Below, in pieces: positions 49,648-57,780 of a stretch of 64,000 bases of DNA. The DNA comes from Ignavibacteriaceae bacterium (GTDB lineage Bacteria; Bacteroidota; Ignavibacteria; Ignavibacteriales; Ignavibacteriaceae): the NCBI GenBank assembly GCA_023229425.1, contig JALNZG010000001.1, positions 434,001-498,000 of the forward strand. The letters run 5' to 3'. The position numbers were made by a program, and so were the translations under genes. Each line of letters opens with the position of its first letter. The first letter of the stretch is position 1. Below the pieces are notes generated by a model, which did no database searches, was not told the DNA's origin, and saw only the letters and a program-made list of their open reading frames with translations.

Positions 49648-50643
49648 ATGACTTTAGTAAATTTTAAAATGCCTGAAATGGTTGTCTTAGATGACTCCAC
49701 TTTCACAAATGATTATGGTAAATTTTCCTTACAGCCGCTTGAGAGAGGCTATGGCGTAACTTTAGGTAACTCTTTAAGAAGAGTTCTCTTATCATCGTTA
49801 CCCGGCGCAGCAATTGTTGCCGTAAAATTTTCACATGTGCTTCATGAATTTAGCACAATTCAAGGAGTGGTTGAAGATACCGCTGAGATCATTCTTAACT
49901 TGAAACAAGTAAGGATGAAACTCTTAAATAAAAAACCAACCAAGATTGATTTATCATTCAGCGGTGAAGGTGAGTTTAAAGCAGCTGATATTCAAAAACA
50001 AAGCGCTGAAATTGAAATCCTTAATCCCGATTTGCACATTGCTACGCTTAATAAAACAGCAAAGTTTGATTTGGAACTTCGCATCGGCAGAGGTAGAGGG
50101 TTTATTCCTGCGAATGAAAACAAGTCACCGGAATATACTTTAGGCACAATTCCTATTGATTCCATTTATACTCCGATAAAAAATGTTAAATACGATATTG
50201 AAAATGTTCGTATCGGTGATAAAAACGATTTTGAAAAACTTACTCTTGAAATATGGACAGACGGTTCAATTGCTCCGGATGATGCATTAACGCAATCAGC
50301 TAAAATATTAAAAGATCATATTCAACTTTTCATAAATCTTGATTTAGAACCTGAAGAAAAGCAAGCTGAAATTCAGAGAGATTCTGAAAAAGAAAGAGTT
50401 AAAAAAATCTTATTAACCAACGTTGATGATCTTGAATTGAGCGTTCGTGCCCACAATTGTTTGAAAGCTGCGAACATTAAAAACATTGCGGAACTGGTAA
50501 AACGTGACGAAGCTGAAATGTTGAAATTTAGAAATTTTGGACGCAAATCACTTTCCGAATTAACCGAAATTGTTGAAACGTTAGGTTTGGAATTCGGGAT
50601 GGATATTGACAGCTATATTAAAGACGAAAACGAAAACAACTGA
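49648..50643 (+). CDS. rpoA: DNA-directed RNA polymerase subunit alpha
   Basis: The assembly platform of RNA polymerase and docking point for activators. The 331 aa have the N-terminal dimer domain (FSLQPLERGYGVTLGNSLRR, LLSSLPGAAI) and the C-terminal helix-hairpin-helix domain (DLELSVRAHNCLKAANIKNI, FRNFGRKSLSEL) that binds UP elements. It is in the standard rpsD-rpoA-rplQ order. Confidence 0.98.
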   Translation: MTLVNFKMPEMVVLDDSTFTNDYGKFSLQPLERGYGVTLGNSLRRVLLSSLPGAAIVAVKFSHVLHEFSTIQGVVEDTAEIILNLKQVRMKLLNKKPTKIDLSFSGEGEFKAADIQKQSAEIEILNPDLHIATLNKTAKFDLELRIGRGRGFIPANENKSPEYTLGTIPIDSIYTPIKNVKYDIENVRIGDKNDFEKLTLEIWTDGSIAPDDALTQSAKILKDHIQLFINLDLEPEEKQAEIQRDSEKERVKKILLTNVDDLELSVRAHNCLKAANIKNIAELVKRDEAEMLKFRNFGRKSLSELTEIVETLGLEFGMDIDSYIKDENENN

Positions 50644-50660
50644 AATTTAAAACATTCGTC

Positions 50661-50724
50661 CATGCATTCATTCATTCACTCTACAAAAACAGTAGTTTAA
50701 TTGAACGGATGAATGATTGAATGA
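50661..50724. repeat. Imperfect inverted repeat of ATTC/GAAT units between rpoA and rplQ
   Basis: CATTCATTCATTCACT at about 50664-50679 faces GGATGAATGATTGAATG at about 50706-50722. It could form a hairpin in the 105 bp between rpoA and rplQ. The arms are short tetranucleotide repeats. A role as a processing or attenuation site is possible but unsupported. Confidence 0.45.
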
Positions 50725-50748
50725 AAATTATTAAACAAAGGTTTAGCT

Positions 50749-51243
50749 ATGAGACACAGTGTTAAAGGTAGAAAATTAAACAGAACAGCAAGTCACCGAT
50801 CTGCTCTCCTACGGAATTTAGCTACTTCATTATTGAAACATAAAAGAATTAGAACAACAGTTGCAAAAGCAAAAGAACTTCGCGGTTTTGTTGAACCGCT
50901 ACTAACCAAAGCTATTATCGGTGATCTCCACAATAAGAAACTTATAATGGATTCGATTAAAGATAAGGAAGTTGTGAAAGAGCTTTTCAGCAGTATTGTT
51001 ACTACTCTTGGTGAAAGAAAAGGCGGTTATACCCGGGTCGTAAAACTTGGAAGACGCTTAGGTGACGGAGCCGAAATTGCGATCATTGAATTAGTTGACT
51101 ACAACGAAGTCGCTAACCAAAAAGCGGTTGAAAACAAAGAAAAGAAAGAAGCCAAAGGCGAAGCTAAAAAAGCTAAAGCAGATACCAAAGGCGCTGTTGA
51201 AGATGCCAAGGTAATTGAAGAAACCGCCAAAGAGAAAAAATAA
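50749..51243 (+). CDS. rplQ: 50S ribosomal protein L17, with charged C-terminal extension
   Basis: A large-subunit protein near the tunnel exit. The core of about 115 aa is typical: RHSVKGRKLNRTASHRSALL, LRNLATSLLKHKRIRTTVAK and VKLGRRLGDGAEIAIIEL. A further 45 or so residues of Lys, Glu and Ala (KEKKEAKGEAKKAKADTKG and on) form a disordered tail. This is the last gene of the S10-spc-alpha run and is followed by a strong terminator. Confidence 0.97.
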   Translation: MRHSVKGRKLNRTASHRSALLRNLATSLLKHKRIRTTVAKAKELRGFVEPLLTKAIIGDLHNKKLIMDSIKDKEVVKELFSSIVTTLGERKGGYTRVVKLGRRLGDGAEIAIIELVDYNEVANQKAVENKEKKEAKGEAKKAKADTKGAVEDAKVIEETAKEKK

Positions 51244-51261
51244 ATTCTACACGGATTGGAG

Positions 51262-51302
51262 AAAAAAGAGTAGTCCTGATAAAGTCGGGGTTACTCTTTT
51301 TT
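51262..51302 (+). terminator. Rho-independent terminator after rplQ
   Basis: An 18 bp stem (51262-51279 with 51285-51302, several G-T pairs) with loop TAAAG, starting in an A-run and ending in a run of T. It lies 19 bp after rplQ and 6 bp before the engB start. It plausibly ends the S10-spc-alpha transcript. Confidence 0.8.
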
Positions 51303-51307
51303 TATTT

Positions 51308-51931
51308 ATGTACAAAGAGTCAAGCTTTAAAAAATCAGTTTATGCAATTTCAGAACTTCCGACAGAAATATTCCCGGAAGTTGTACTTTGCGGCAGGTCA
51401 AATGTCGGGAAATCATCATTTATCAACTTTTTCTTTGGAAAAAAAAATTTAGCCAAAGTAAGTTCTGATCCCGGAAAAACACGATCGCTAAATTTTTACG
51501 AAATTGATAAATCATTTTATGTTGTTGATCTTCCCGGGTTTGGTTATGCAAAAATAAGTCAAGATGAAAGAAAACGGTGGGGAAAACTCATCGAAGATTA
51601 TTTTCGCGTGGCAAAATCCATTGCGCTTGTCTTTCATTTTATAGACAGCCGCCATGAGCCGATGCAAAGTGATTTAGACTTGTTTAAGATGATTTCATTT
51701 TATCAATTGCCATATTTTATTGTTTTGAGCAAAGCTGATAAACTAAATCAATCGCAAATTGCTTCTGCGAAAAAAACAGTTGCAAGTTATTTCCCAAATT
51801 TTATTTTTGGTACAAATCTTTTTTTCTATTCAACCATGAACGGCAAATGGAAAAGAGACATAGAAAAACAGTTGTATAGTCAATTAGAACTGGTTAAATT
51901 AAATTCAATAGTTGCTAATAAACCGGGCTAA
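51308..51931 (+). CDS. engB: Ribosome biogenesis GTP-binding protein EngB/YsxC
   Basis: A GTPase needed for late assembly of the 50S subunit. The 207 aa have G1 GRSNVGKSSFI, switch SDPGKTRSLNFY, G3 VVDLPGFGYAK and G4 LSKADKL. I chose the ATG at 51308 (MYKESSFKKSVYAISELP). A longer ORF would run back through the terminator into rplQ, which is not credible. No promoter or strong ribosome site is seen, so expression may rely on read-through from rplQ. Confidence 0.95.
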   Translation: MYKESSFKKSVYAISELPTEIFPEVVLCGRSNVGKSSFINFFFGKKNLAKVSSDPGKTRSLNFYEIDKSFYVVDLPGFGYAKISQDERKRWGKLIEDYFRVAKSIALVFHFIDSRHEPMQSDLDLFKMISFYQLPYFIVLSKADKLNQSQIASAKKTVASYFPNFIFGTNLFFYSTMNGKWKRDIEKQLYSQLELVKLNSIVANKPG

Positions 51932-51968
51932 GGTTATATTTAGTAAAAAATTAATTAAACATTTTGCA

Positions 51969-53843
51969 ATGGCTATGGATAGAAGACAAAAAAAAAGATT
52001 ATTGTTTTTTTTAATTTTCCCCGTTCTACTTTCCGTAACATTTTTTGTGCATGATGTTGCAATTAGAATTGTTGCTCTCCTCCTTTCTTTTATTTACGTT
52101 GGATCAATTCTTTTTTTAAGAGATAATTTTCGTAAACCGCCAATTTTTGATCTTCAACATGAAACCATTGACCCCGAATCCCATAGGGATATCGAAAAAT
52201 CAAACATACCCCATTCTCTTGATGAAGAAAGTTCGTTTCAGGTTATAAATAAACGCCCAAGCTCTGAAATAATAACAGAAGCTAATTATTTTAAAGTTAA
52301 AACTCCTCAATCCATTGAAAAACCACCGGATTTAAAAGAACGGTTTTCTGAAATAGTCAATGAAGAACTTCCAAAAGAGATTGGATATGATGGTCAATTT
52401 TCTTTTATTTTAGAAAAAATTCTTTCGGTTATCAAAGAAGCGTATGCCTCTAATACCGCTATCTTTTTTTGGTATAATAAAAAGAAAGAAAAACTTTCTG
52501 TGGAAAGATTTGTTTCAAATACTACGGAAGTTACAAAAAGCAAGTTGGGCATTGAGGATGACATCTTAAGTAAAATTGTAACAACAGGTGATCCTGAACT
52601 TCTTTCCGACATCTCCAAAACTGCGGAAGCTGATGTTATCCGCTATTACAATACCCCTCAAGGGATAAAAAGTTTTGTCGGAGTTCCAATTTATTATGAA
52701 AAAGATTTGATCGGCGTACTTGCAATTGATTCAAAAACCAATGACAGTTTCGGTATTGAAACAATTTTTTCGCTTGGTAGATTTGTCCGCTTGATTACCA
52801 TATTAATTAATATCTTTGAGCAAAAATTTTCTGAGTTCGTTTCCCAAAGGAGATTGCATGGCTTACTTAGTTTAATTACACCTTCATCATCATTCGAACA
52901 TGAAAAAGATGTTATGCAGGCGCTGGAAAAATCAATTGAATTTTTGCTTACGTGGGATGCTTTTGTTTTTGTTTATTACAATCCTATGGCAAAAAATTTC
53001 AAAACAATGCGGGTAAAAAATAAAACATCGCTAAAATATATCGGCGAAAATTTGGAAATTGAATTGAATGGAACACTTGCCGGCAAAAGTATCTTAACCG
53101 GCTTGCCTGTAAAAATTGATGATACTTCTGCAAATGATTATAAACGGTTTTCAAAAAATGAAGATGTAACCTTTGATGGTTCTTTCGTTGTTATTCCTCT
53201 TGTATTTCAGAACCAAAATTACGGCGCACTTTGTTTTGAAAGTTTGCGCAAAAATGCTTACTCAAAATCGGATATTGATTTTCTTCTTAACTCAGTTGGG
53301 ATCCTCTCGTTTATAATTTATTCCTTTGCCACGCAAAGTGTTCTGAAAAGTTATCTTGCGATTGACATTGAGACAAAAGCATTAAATCCAAAAACTTTTA
53401 ACGAAAGAGTATCAGAGGAATTGATAAAAGCTAAGGAATTTAATTTGGATTGTTCACTTGCGCTGATTCGTATTGATGATTTCCTTGAACAGGAATCACT
53501 ATTTGACGGAAATCCTTTCGCTAAAATTTTAATATCAATCTCTGAAATGATTCTCTCTGAAATGAATCCTTACAGGCTTTTTGGCAGACTTGATGAAAAA
53601 ATATTTGCCGTTTTTTTTCTAAATAATTCTTCAAAAGATGTTTACATCTGGGCTGAAAAGTTAAGGGTTAAAGTTGCCCGCCAGCCAATATCAGTAGTAG
53701 CGCGGCAAACCACTTTTACAATTTCTGTTGGTGTTGCTTCGGCAAAAGGAAAAACTGATAATGAAGAAGTGCTTTACAACGCTAATCTTGCTTTGGAAAA
53801 AGCCGTTGAAAGCGGTGGCAATAAAGTCAGAAATATAAATTGA
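51969..53843 (+). CDS. Membrane protein with GAF domains and degenerate GGDEF domain
   Basis: A protein of about 624 aa. It has two N-terminal membrane helices (about residues 10-50, LLFFLIFPVLLSVTFFV), a linker, and a GAF domain at about 160-290 (KSFVGVPIYYEKDLIGVLAI). A second GAF-like region follows at about 310-450 (FVVIPLVFQNQNYGALCFES), then a C-terminal GGDEF-like fold. The active-site GG(D/E)EF loop reads GRLDEKIFAVFF, so both glycines and the catalytic pattern are lost and cyclic-di-GMP synthesis is unlikely. It may bind nucleotide or act as a signalling adaptor. The start at 51969 (MAMDRRQKKR) is preferred; earlier TTG starts overlap engB. It ends 7 bp before the probable deoB start. 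Confidence 0.8.
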   Translation: MAMDRRQKKRLLFFLIFPVLLSVTFFVHDVAIRIVALLLSFIYVGSILFLRDNFRKPPIFDLQHETIDPESHRDIEKSNIPHSLDEESSFQVINKRPSSEIITEANYFKVKTPQSIEKPPDLKERFSEIVNEELPKEIGYDGQFSFILEKILSVIKEAYASNTAIFFWYNKKKEKLSVERFVSNTTEVTKSKLGIEDDILSKIVTTGDPELLSDISKTAEADVIRYYNTPQGIKSFVGVPIYYEKDLIGVLAIDSKTNDSFGIETIFSLGRFVRLITILINIFEQKFSEFVSQRRLHGLLSLITPSSSFEHEKDVMQALEKSIEFLLTWDAFVFVYYNPMAKNFKTMRVKNKTSLKYIGENLEIELNGTLAGKSILTGLPVKIDDTSANDYKRFSKNEDVTFDGSFVVIPLVFQNQNYGALCFESLRKNAYSKSDIDFLLNSVGILSFIIYSFATQSVLKSYLAIDIETKALNPKTFNERVSEELIKAKEFNLDCSLALIRIDDFLEQESLFDGNPFAKILISISEMILSEMNPYRLFGRLDEKIFAVFFLNNSSKDVYIWAEKLRVKVARQPISVVARQTTFTISVGVASAKGKTDNEEVLYNANLALEKAVESGGNKVRNIN

Positions 53844-53850
53844 GGCGGAA

Positions 53851-55014
53851 ATAAATAATTTTATTTTTATAGTGTTGGATGGATTGGGAATCGGAGAATT
53901 ACCCGACGCAAAGCTTTATGGTGATGAAGGAAGCAGCACTTTGGCTAATATAGCTGAAGCTGTTGGAGGCTTAGATTTACCGCATCTGCGAGCGTTTGGA
54001 CTCGGCAATATTGCGTCAATTAAAGGAATTCAATCAGTTTCTTTTCCGACAGCTTCTTATGGAAAATTAAAAGAAATTTCTAAAGGGAAAGACTCAATAA
54101 CAGGACACTGGGAATTAGCAGGAATTTTCATTGATTATGATTTCTCTTATTTCCCTAACGGTTTCCCGGAAGAAATGATGAAAAAATTTTTAAAATACAC
54201 AAAGTGCAAAGGATATTTGGGTAATAAACCGGCGTCCGGTACAGAAATAATTCAAGAACTTGGTGAAGAACATCTTAAAACCGGTTTCCCTATTGTTTAT
54301 ACTTCCGCCGATTCGGTTTTTCAAATTGCGGCACATGAAGAAATAATTCCGTTGCAGCGTCTGTACGAAATTTGTAAAATCACTCGCGAAAAAGTTATTT
54401 CATCTCCATATCTTGTTGGCAGAGTGATTGCCCGCCCTTTCCTTGGTTCAAAAGGAAATTTTGCAAGAACTACTAACCGGCATGACTATGCAATTGATCC
54501 GACTGATAAAACCGTACTGGATGTTTTATATGAAAAAAAGATAAATACAATTGGGGTTGGAAAGATCAATGATCTTTTCAATAGAAGAGGAATTCAAATT
54601 CAAGACCCGACAAAATCGAATAAAGAGGGTTGCAACAAAACTCTCAAATATGCGTCAAAAGTTTCAAACAGCTTTATTTTTACAAATCTTGTTGACTTTG
54701 ATGTTTACTTTGGACACCGAAATGATCCGGTTGGGTTTGCTAAAGCACTGAGAGAGTTTGATGATTTCCTTCCGTCCTTAATTGATAAAATGGACGAAAC
54801 CGATGTTTTGCTTCTTTCTGCTGACCATGGCAACGACCCAACGACACCAAGTACAGATCACTCGCGCGAGTATGTTCCGATTTTGTTCTACAAAAAAAAT
54901 AAATTTGGAAAAGATCTCGGAACCCGCGAGACCTTTTCTGATGCCGGAAAAACTGTGGCTGAATTTTTCAAAGTTAAAAATTCACTAAAAGGGAAAAGTT
55001 TTTTAAATGAATGA
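53851..55014 (+). CDS. deoB: Phosphopentomutase, apparent non-canonical start
   Basis: Interconverts (deoxy)ribose 1- and 5-phosphate in nucleoside salvage and catabolism, an alkaline-phosphatase-superfamily enzyme. Motifs are VLDGLGIGELPDA (metal Asp), DSITGHWELAG with the Thr nucleophile region, HDYAIDPTD, and LLSADHGNDPTTPSTDHSRE with metal ligands. The first canonical start (GTG, 53872) would cut off beta strand 1. The frame upstream reads NNFIFIVLDG, the family N-terminus, with no ATG, GTG or TTG before a stop at 53836-53838. An ATA at 53851 sits 5 bp after GAGG, and an ATT at 53839 is the alternative. It is about 387 aa from the ATA. Two EutN genes follow. Confidence 0.9.
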   Translation: MNNFIFIVLDGLGIGELPDAKLYGDEGSSTLANIAEAVGGLDLPHLRAFGLGNIASIKGIQSVSFPTASYGKLKEISKGKDSITGHWELAGIFIDYDFSYFPNGFPEEMMKKFLKYTKCKGYLGNKPASGTEIIQELGEEHLKTGFPIVYTSADSVFQIAAHEEIIPLQRLYEICKITREKVISSPYLVGRVIARPFLGSKGNFARTTNRHDYAIDPTDKTVLDVLYEKKINTIGVGKINDLFNRRGIQIQDPTKSNKEGCNKTLKYASKVSNSFIFTNLVDFDVYFGHRNDPVGFAKALREFDDFLPSLIDKMDETDVLLLSADHGNDPTTPSTDHSREYVPILFYKKNKFGKDLGTRETFSDAGKTVAEFFKVKNSLKGKSFLNE

Positions 55015-55045
55015 AACATTTTTTATTGAGAAGATTTGAAAAAAT

Positions 55046-55070
55046 CGTAGCACAGACTTCAGTCTGTGTC
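55046..55070. repeat. REP-like palindrome, CACAGACT/AGTCTGTG type
   Basis: CACAGACT (55051-55058) and AGTCTGTG (55061-55068) form a perfect hairpin in the 103 bp between deoB and the first EutN gene. The flanking GTAG and TC make it look like a dispersed intergenic palindrome rather than a terminator. No T-run follows. Confidence 0.5.
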
Positions 55071-55117
55071 TTAATAAATTAGAAAAATTAACGATAAAAA
55101 CAATAAGAGTAATCAAA

Positions 55118-55390
55118 ATGATTTTAGGAAAAGTTATCGGAACGGTTTGGTCAACAAAAAAGGATGAGAATTTAGTTGGCTCAAAACTACTAATTGTAAG
55201 ACAACTTGGTATTGATTTTAAGGAAAAAGAGAATTTTGTGGTAGCCGTTGATAGTGTTGGAGCCGGGGAAGGTGAAATTGTTCTGGTCGCTACCGGAAGT
55301 TCCGCGCGCCAGACAAACAGCACGAAAAACCGTCCGGTTGATGCTGTCGTTATGGCAATTGTGGATAAGTTGGATATATCTTCTAATTGA
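55118..55390 (+). CDS. EutN/CcmL-type microcompartment vertex protein 1
   Basis: A 90 aa protein of the EutN/CcmL/CsoS4 family, whose pentamers cap the vertices of bacterial microcompartment shells. Typical features are the N-terminal ILGKVIGTVWSTKKDENLVG, SKLLIVRQL, VVAVDSVGAGEGEIVLVATG and the end DAVVMAIVDKLDI. It follows deoB and is one of two such genes here. No hexamer (BMC-H) shell gene is in the window, so any full shell would need genes elsewhere. The ribosome site is weak. Confidence 0.93.
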   Translation: MILGKVIGTVWSTKKDENLVGSKLLIVRQLGIDFKEKENFVVAVDSVGAGEGEIVLVATGSSARQTNSTKNRPVDAVVMAIVDKLDISSN

Positions 55391-55662
55391 TACGGTTCTA
55401 ATGAGTTATGGTACGCAAAAGATAAAATTAATTACCTTTTCATGCTCTTAATTTTATTCTTAATCTTAATCTTATTCTGGTTTAGATACTTAAAAACGGG
55501 TAATCCGCGGCGGCGGATAAGGATACGATTAAGATTCATTTTCCCTATTATACGCGTGACCTTAGTAAATAACTAAGGGACAATTATTTAAGTTGATAAT
55601 GCCACAGGAATACCTTAAATTTGCAGACCTTTTTTAAGTCCTTCTAAACAAGAGGATAATGG
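55391..55662. other. Intergenic stretch between the two EutN genes
   Basis: About 270 bp without an ORF. It contains an AT-rich run of repeated CTTAATCTTAAT units near 55455-55485, a GC-rich palindrome at 55503-55518, and a GATTAAGATT segment that could pair back with the first run. No promoter was recognised. Confidence 0.5.
55503..55518. repeat. GC-rich palindrome ATCCGC-GGCG-GCGGAT
   Basis: A perfect 6 bp stem with a GGCG loop, all but four bases G or C, in a very AT-rich surround. The 14 bases GCGGCGGCGGATAA (55507-55520) are repeated exactly at 16103-16116. A related palindrome TTCGCCGCGGCGAA is at 63903-63916. Confidence 0.7.
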
Positions 55663-55932
55663 ATGTATTTCGGAAAAGTTATTGGAAATATTTGGGCTAC
55701 GAAAAAGTACGAAGCAATGTTCAGCTTAAAAATGATGATCGTCCAACCTATATCTGCGGAACTGAAAAATTTAGGGGAACCCATAATTGCGGTTGATACA
55801 GTTGGCGCAGGTCCCGGAGAAATTGTTATTTACATCACTGCAAGTGAAGCAGTTATTCCGCTTCCGGTAGATTTTGCCCCGGTGGATGCTTCAATTGTTG
55901 GGATTGTTGATACTATAAATTTAGCAAATTAA
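55663..55932 (+). CDS. EutN/CcmL-type microcompartment vertex protein 2
   Basis: An 89 aa paralogue of the upstream gene: YFGKVIGNIWATKKYEAMFS, KMMIVQPISAELK, IIAVDTVGAGPGEIVIYITA and the end DASIVGIVDTINL. Conservation of the GAGPGE turn and of the length suggests a working pentamer subunit. Two different pentamers next to phosphopentomutase point to a (deoxy)ribose or nucleoside compartment (inference). The start follows AGAGGAT. The rpoD start is only 16 bp after the stop. Confidence 0.93.
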   Translation: MYFGKVIGNIWATKKYEAMFSLKMMIVQPISAELKNLGEPIIAVDTVGAGPGEIVIYITASEAVIPLPVDFAPVDASIVGIVDTINLAN

Positions 55933-55948
55933 TTACGAGGTAACATAC

Positions 55949-56803
55949 GTGAGAATAACAAAGCAATATACGAATCGTGAGAGCCAGTCTCTCGATAAAT
56001 ATTTGCAGGAAATTGGTAAGGTTAGTCTTCTTAATCCTGAGCAAGAAATTGAATTAGCTATCCGGATTAAAAAAGGAGAGCAATTAGCCTTAGAACAGCT
56101 TACAAAAGCAAATCTTCGTTTTGTGGTTAGCGTTGCAAAGCAATATCAAAATCAAGGTTTGTCCCTTGGGGATTTAATTAATGAAGGCAATCTTGGTTTG
56201 ATCAAAGCCGCTAAACGATTTGACGAAACAAGAGGATTCAAATTTATTTCTTATGCTGTTTGGTGGATCCGTCAATCCATTTTGCAAGCTTTGGCTGAAC
56301 AATCCAGAATTGTTCGTTTGCCGTTAAACCGTGTTGGAGCGTTAAATAAAATCGGGAAAGCGTATAGCAATCTCGAACAGGAATATGAACGCGAACCAAG
56401 CGCCGCCGAATTAGCAACCGAACTCGAAATGGATGTGAATGAAGTTGCCGACACTCTAAAAATTTCGGGCAGGCACGTCTCGATGGATGCACCTTTTGCC
56501 CAGGGTGAAGATAATAGACTGCTTGATGTTTTGCAGAATGATCAGCATCCGCAGCCTGATCAAACATTGATGACAGAATCATTAAAAGCCGAAATAGAGA
56601 GAGCGCTTTCAACGTTAACCGAACGTGAAGCTGAGGTAATTAAACTTTATTTCGGTTTGAACAAAGAACATTCGTTAACCCTTGAAGAAATTGGAGAAAG
56701 ATTTAATTTAACTCGCGAACGTGTACGCCAGATCAAAGAAAAAGCGATCAGAAGATTGCGCCACGCATCCCGCAGTAAAAATCTTAAAGCTTATCTCGGG
56801 TAG
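55949..56803 (+). CDS. rpoD: Primary RNA polymerase sigma factor (RpoD/SigA, short Bacteroidota form)
   Basis: Directs RNA polymerase to housekeeping promoters. The 284 aa start at region 1.2 (SLDKYLQEIGKVSLLNPEQE) without region 1.1. Region 2 has NLRFVVSVAKQYQNQGLSLG, DLINEGNLGLIKAAKRFD and FKFISYAVWWIRQSI, region 3 has RIVRLPLNRV, and region 4 has LTEREAEVIKLYFGL and the -35-binding helix LTRERVRQIKEKAIRRLR. Start GTG at 55949, shortly after a GAGG site. The short form is usual for Bacteroidota/Chlorobiota. Confidence 0.96.
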   Translation: MRITKQYTNRESQSLDKYLQEIGKVSLLNPEQEIELAIRIKKGEQLALEQLTKANLRFVVSVAKQYQNQGLSLGDLINEGNLGLIKAAKRFDETRGFKFISYAVWWIRQSILQALAEQSRIVRLPLNRVGALNKIGKAYSNLEQEYEREPSAAELATELEMDVNEVADTLKISGRHVSMDAPFAQGEDNRLLDVLQNDQHPQPDQTLMTESLKAEIERALSTLTEREAEVIKLYFGLNKEHSLTLEEIGERFNLTRERVRQIKEKAIRRLRHASRSKNLKAYLG

Positions 56804-56807
56804 TTTT

Positions 56808-57497
56808 TTGAACAGCAAAATTATCACAACCTTTTTTTTAGTAACAACCGGTATATTTTTTTTTACCGGTTGTTCTTCCCTAACACAATCAACGCGTTAT
56901 TCAAAAAATCCTAAAGCAGAAAAAGAATCGCCCGTAACCACCAGGTTTAACCATGAGGTAGATTCAATTCAAAATGTTTCTTCAAATGATCCTTTATTGG
57001 AAGAGGGAGAAGAGCTTGAAGATTATGAAGCCGATTCCTCCCAAATTGATAGGAATGAAATATTAAAGAACTTCACATTAAACGAAAATACAATTGATAA
57101 CGATTTCGGAACTTCAAAAGAAAAAATGTTGATGGAAATAATCCGCTGGTTAAATACTCCTTATAAGTACGGGGGAAATACAAAACGCGGAATAGATTGC
57201 TCTGCATTTACATCAACGGTTTTTAAAAGCTCGTTGAACTTTAGTCTTCTTCGCTCAGCGCGTGAGCAGTTTACTCAAGGTGAAGATGTGGATGACTTAC
57301 AGTTTGGCGATCTGGTTTTTTTTAACACAACCCGGAGATCTCGTCCCGGTCATGTTGGTATTTATTTAGGGGATAATTTATTTGCTCATTCAAGTTCAAA
57401 ACTTGGTGTGATCGTCTCTTCACTCGAAGAAAACTATTACAACAAACGCTTCATGGGGGGAAGAAGAATGGAGATGTTTCTTCAATCCGATAAGTAA
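56808..57497 (+). CDS. NlpC/P60 family lipoprotein (peptidoglycan endopeptidase)
   Basis: A 229 aa lipoprotein. The signal sequence ends in the lipobox-like FFFTGC, with the Cys as lipid site. An acidic linker runs to about residue 100, then comes an NlpC/P60 (C40) domain with the catalytic Cys in GIDCSAFTS and the catalytic His in PGHVGIYLG, followed by FAHSSSKLGV. Such enzymes cut peptide bonds in peptidoglycan at the envelope. I chose the TTG at 56808 (MNSKIITTFFLV), just after rpoD; starts further upstream lie inside rpoD and spoil the signal peptide. The TTG lacks a clear ribosome site, so coupling to rpoD is likely. Confidence 0.9.
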   Translation: MNSKIITTFFLVTTGIFFFTGCSSLTQSTRYSKNPKAEKESPVTTRFNHEVDSIQNVSSNDPLLEEGEELEDYEADSSQIDRNEILKNFTLNENTIDNDFGTSKEKMLMEIIRWLNTPYKYGGNTKRGIDCSAFTSTVFKSSLNFSLLRSAREQFTQGEDVDDLQFGDLVFFNTTRRSRPGHVGIYLGDNLFAHSSSKLGVIVSSLEENYYNKRFMGGRRMEMFLQSDK

Positions 57498-57780
57498 TTT
57501 TCAACTCCCTTCTTTTTAGTCCGTCATTTATTTCTAATGCCGCCTCTCTTGACTTTAAACTTTTGAATTTGTACGTTTGTAATAGAACAAAATAATTAAT
57601 ACATGGAACCGTATGAATTATGTGCGGGTTAAAAACAACACACATAGTCCCACTAAGAAAACTAAATTGAAAAAAGAGCTTGAACAAAGGATCATTTCGA
57701 TAATAAAAATTTAGAACAAATAAGTACGAGCTAATAAAGAAAATGGGAAAAATTCTAAACATAGTTTGGCACGATAGTTA

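Noticed and set aside
57451..57762. Minus-strand ORF of 103 codons after the NlpC/P60 gene
   Set aside because: Overlaps the end of the lipoprotein gene and shows only low-complexity hydrophobic sequence.
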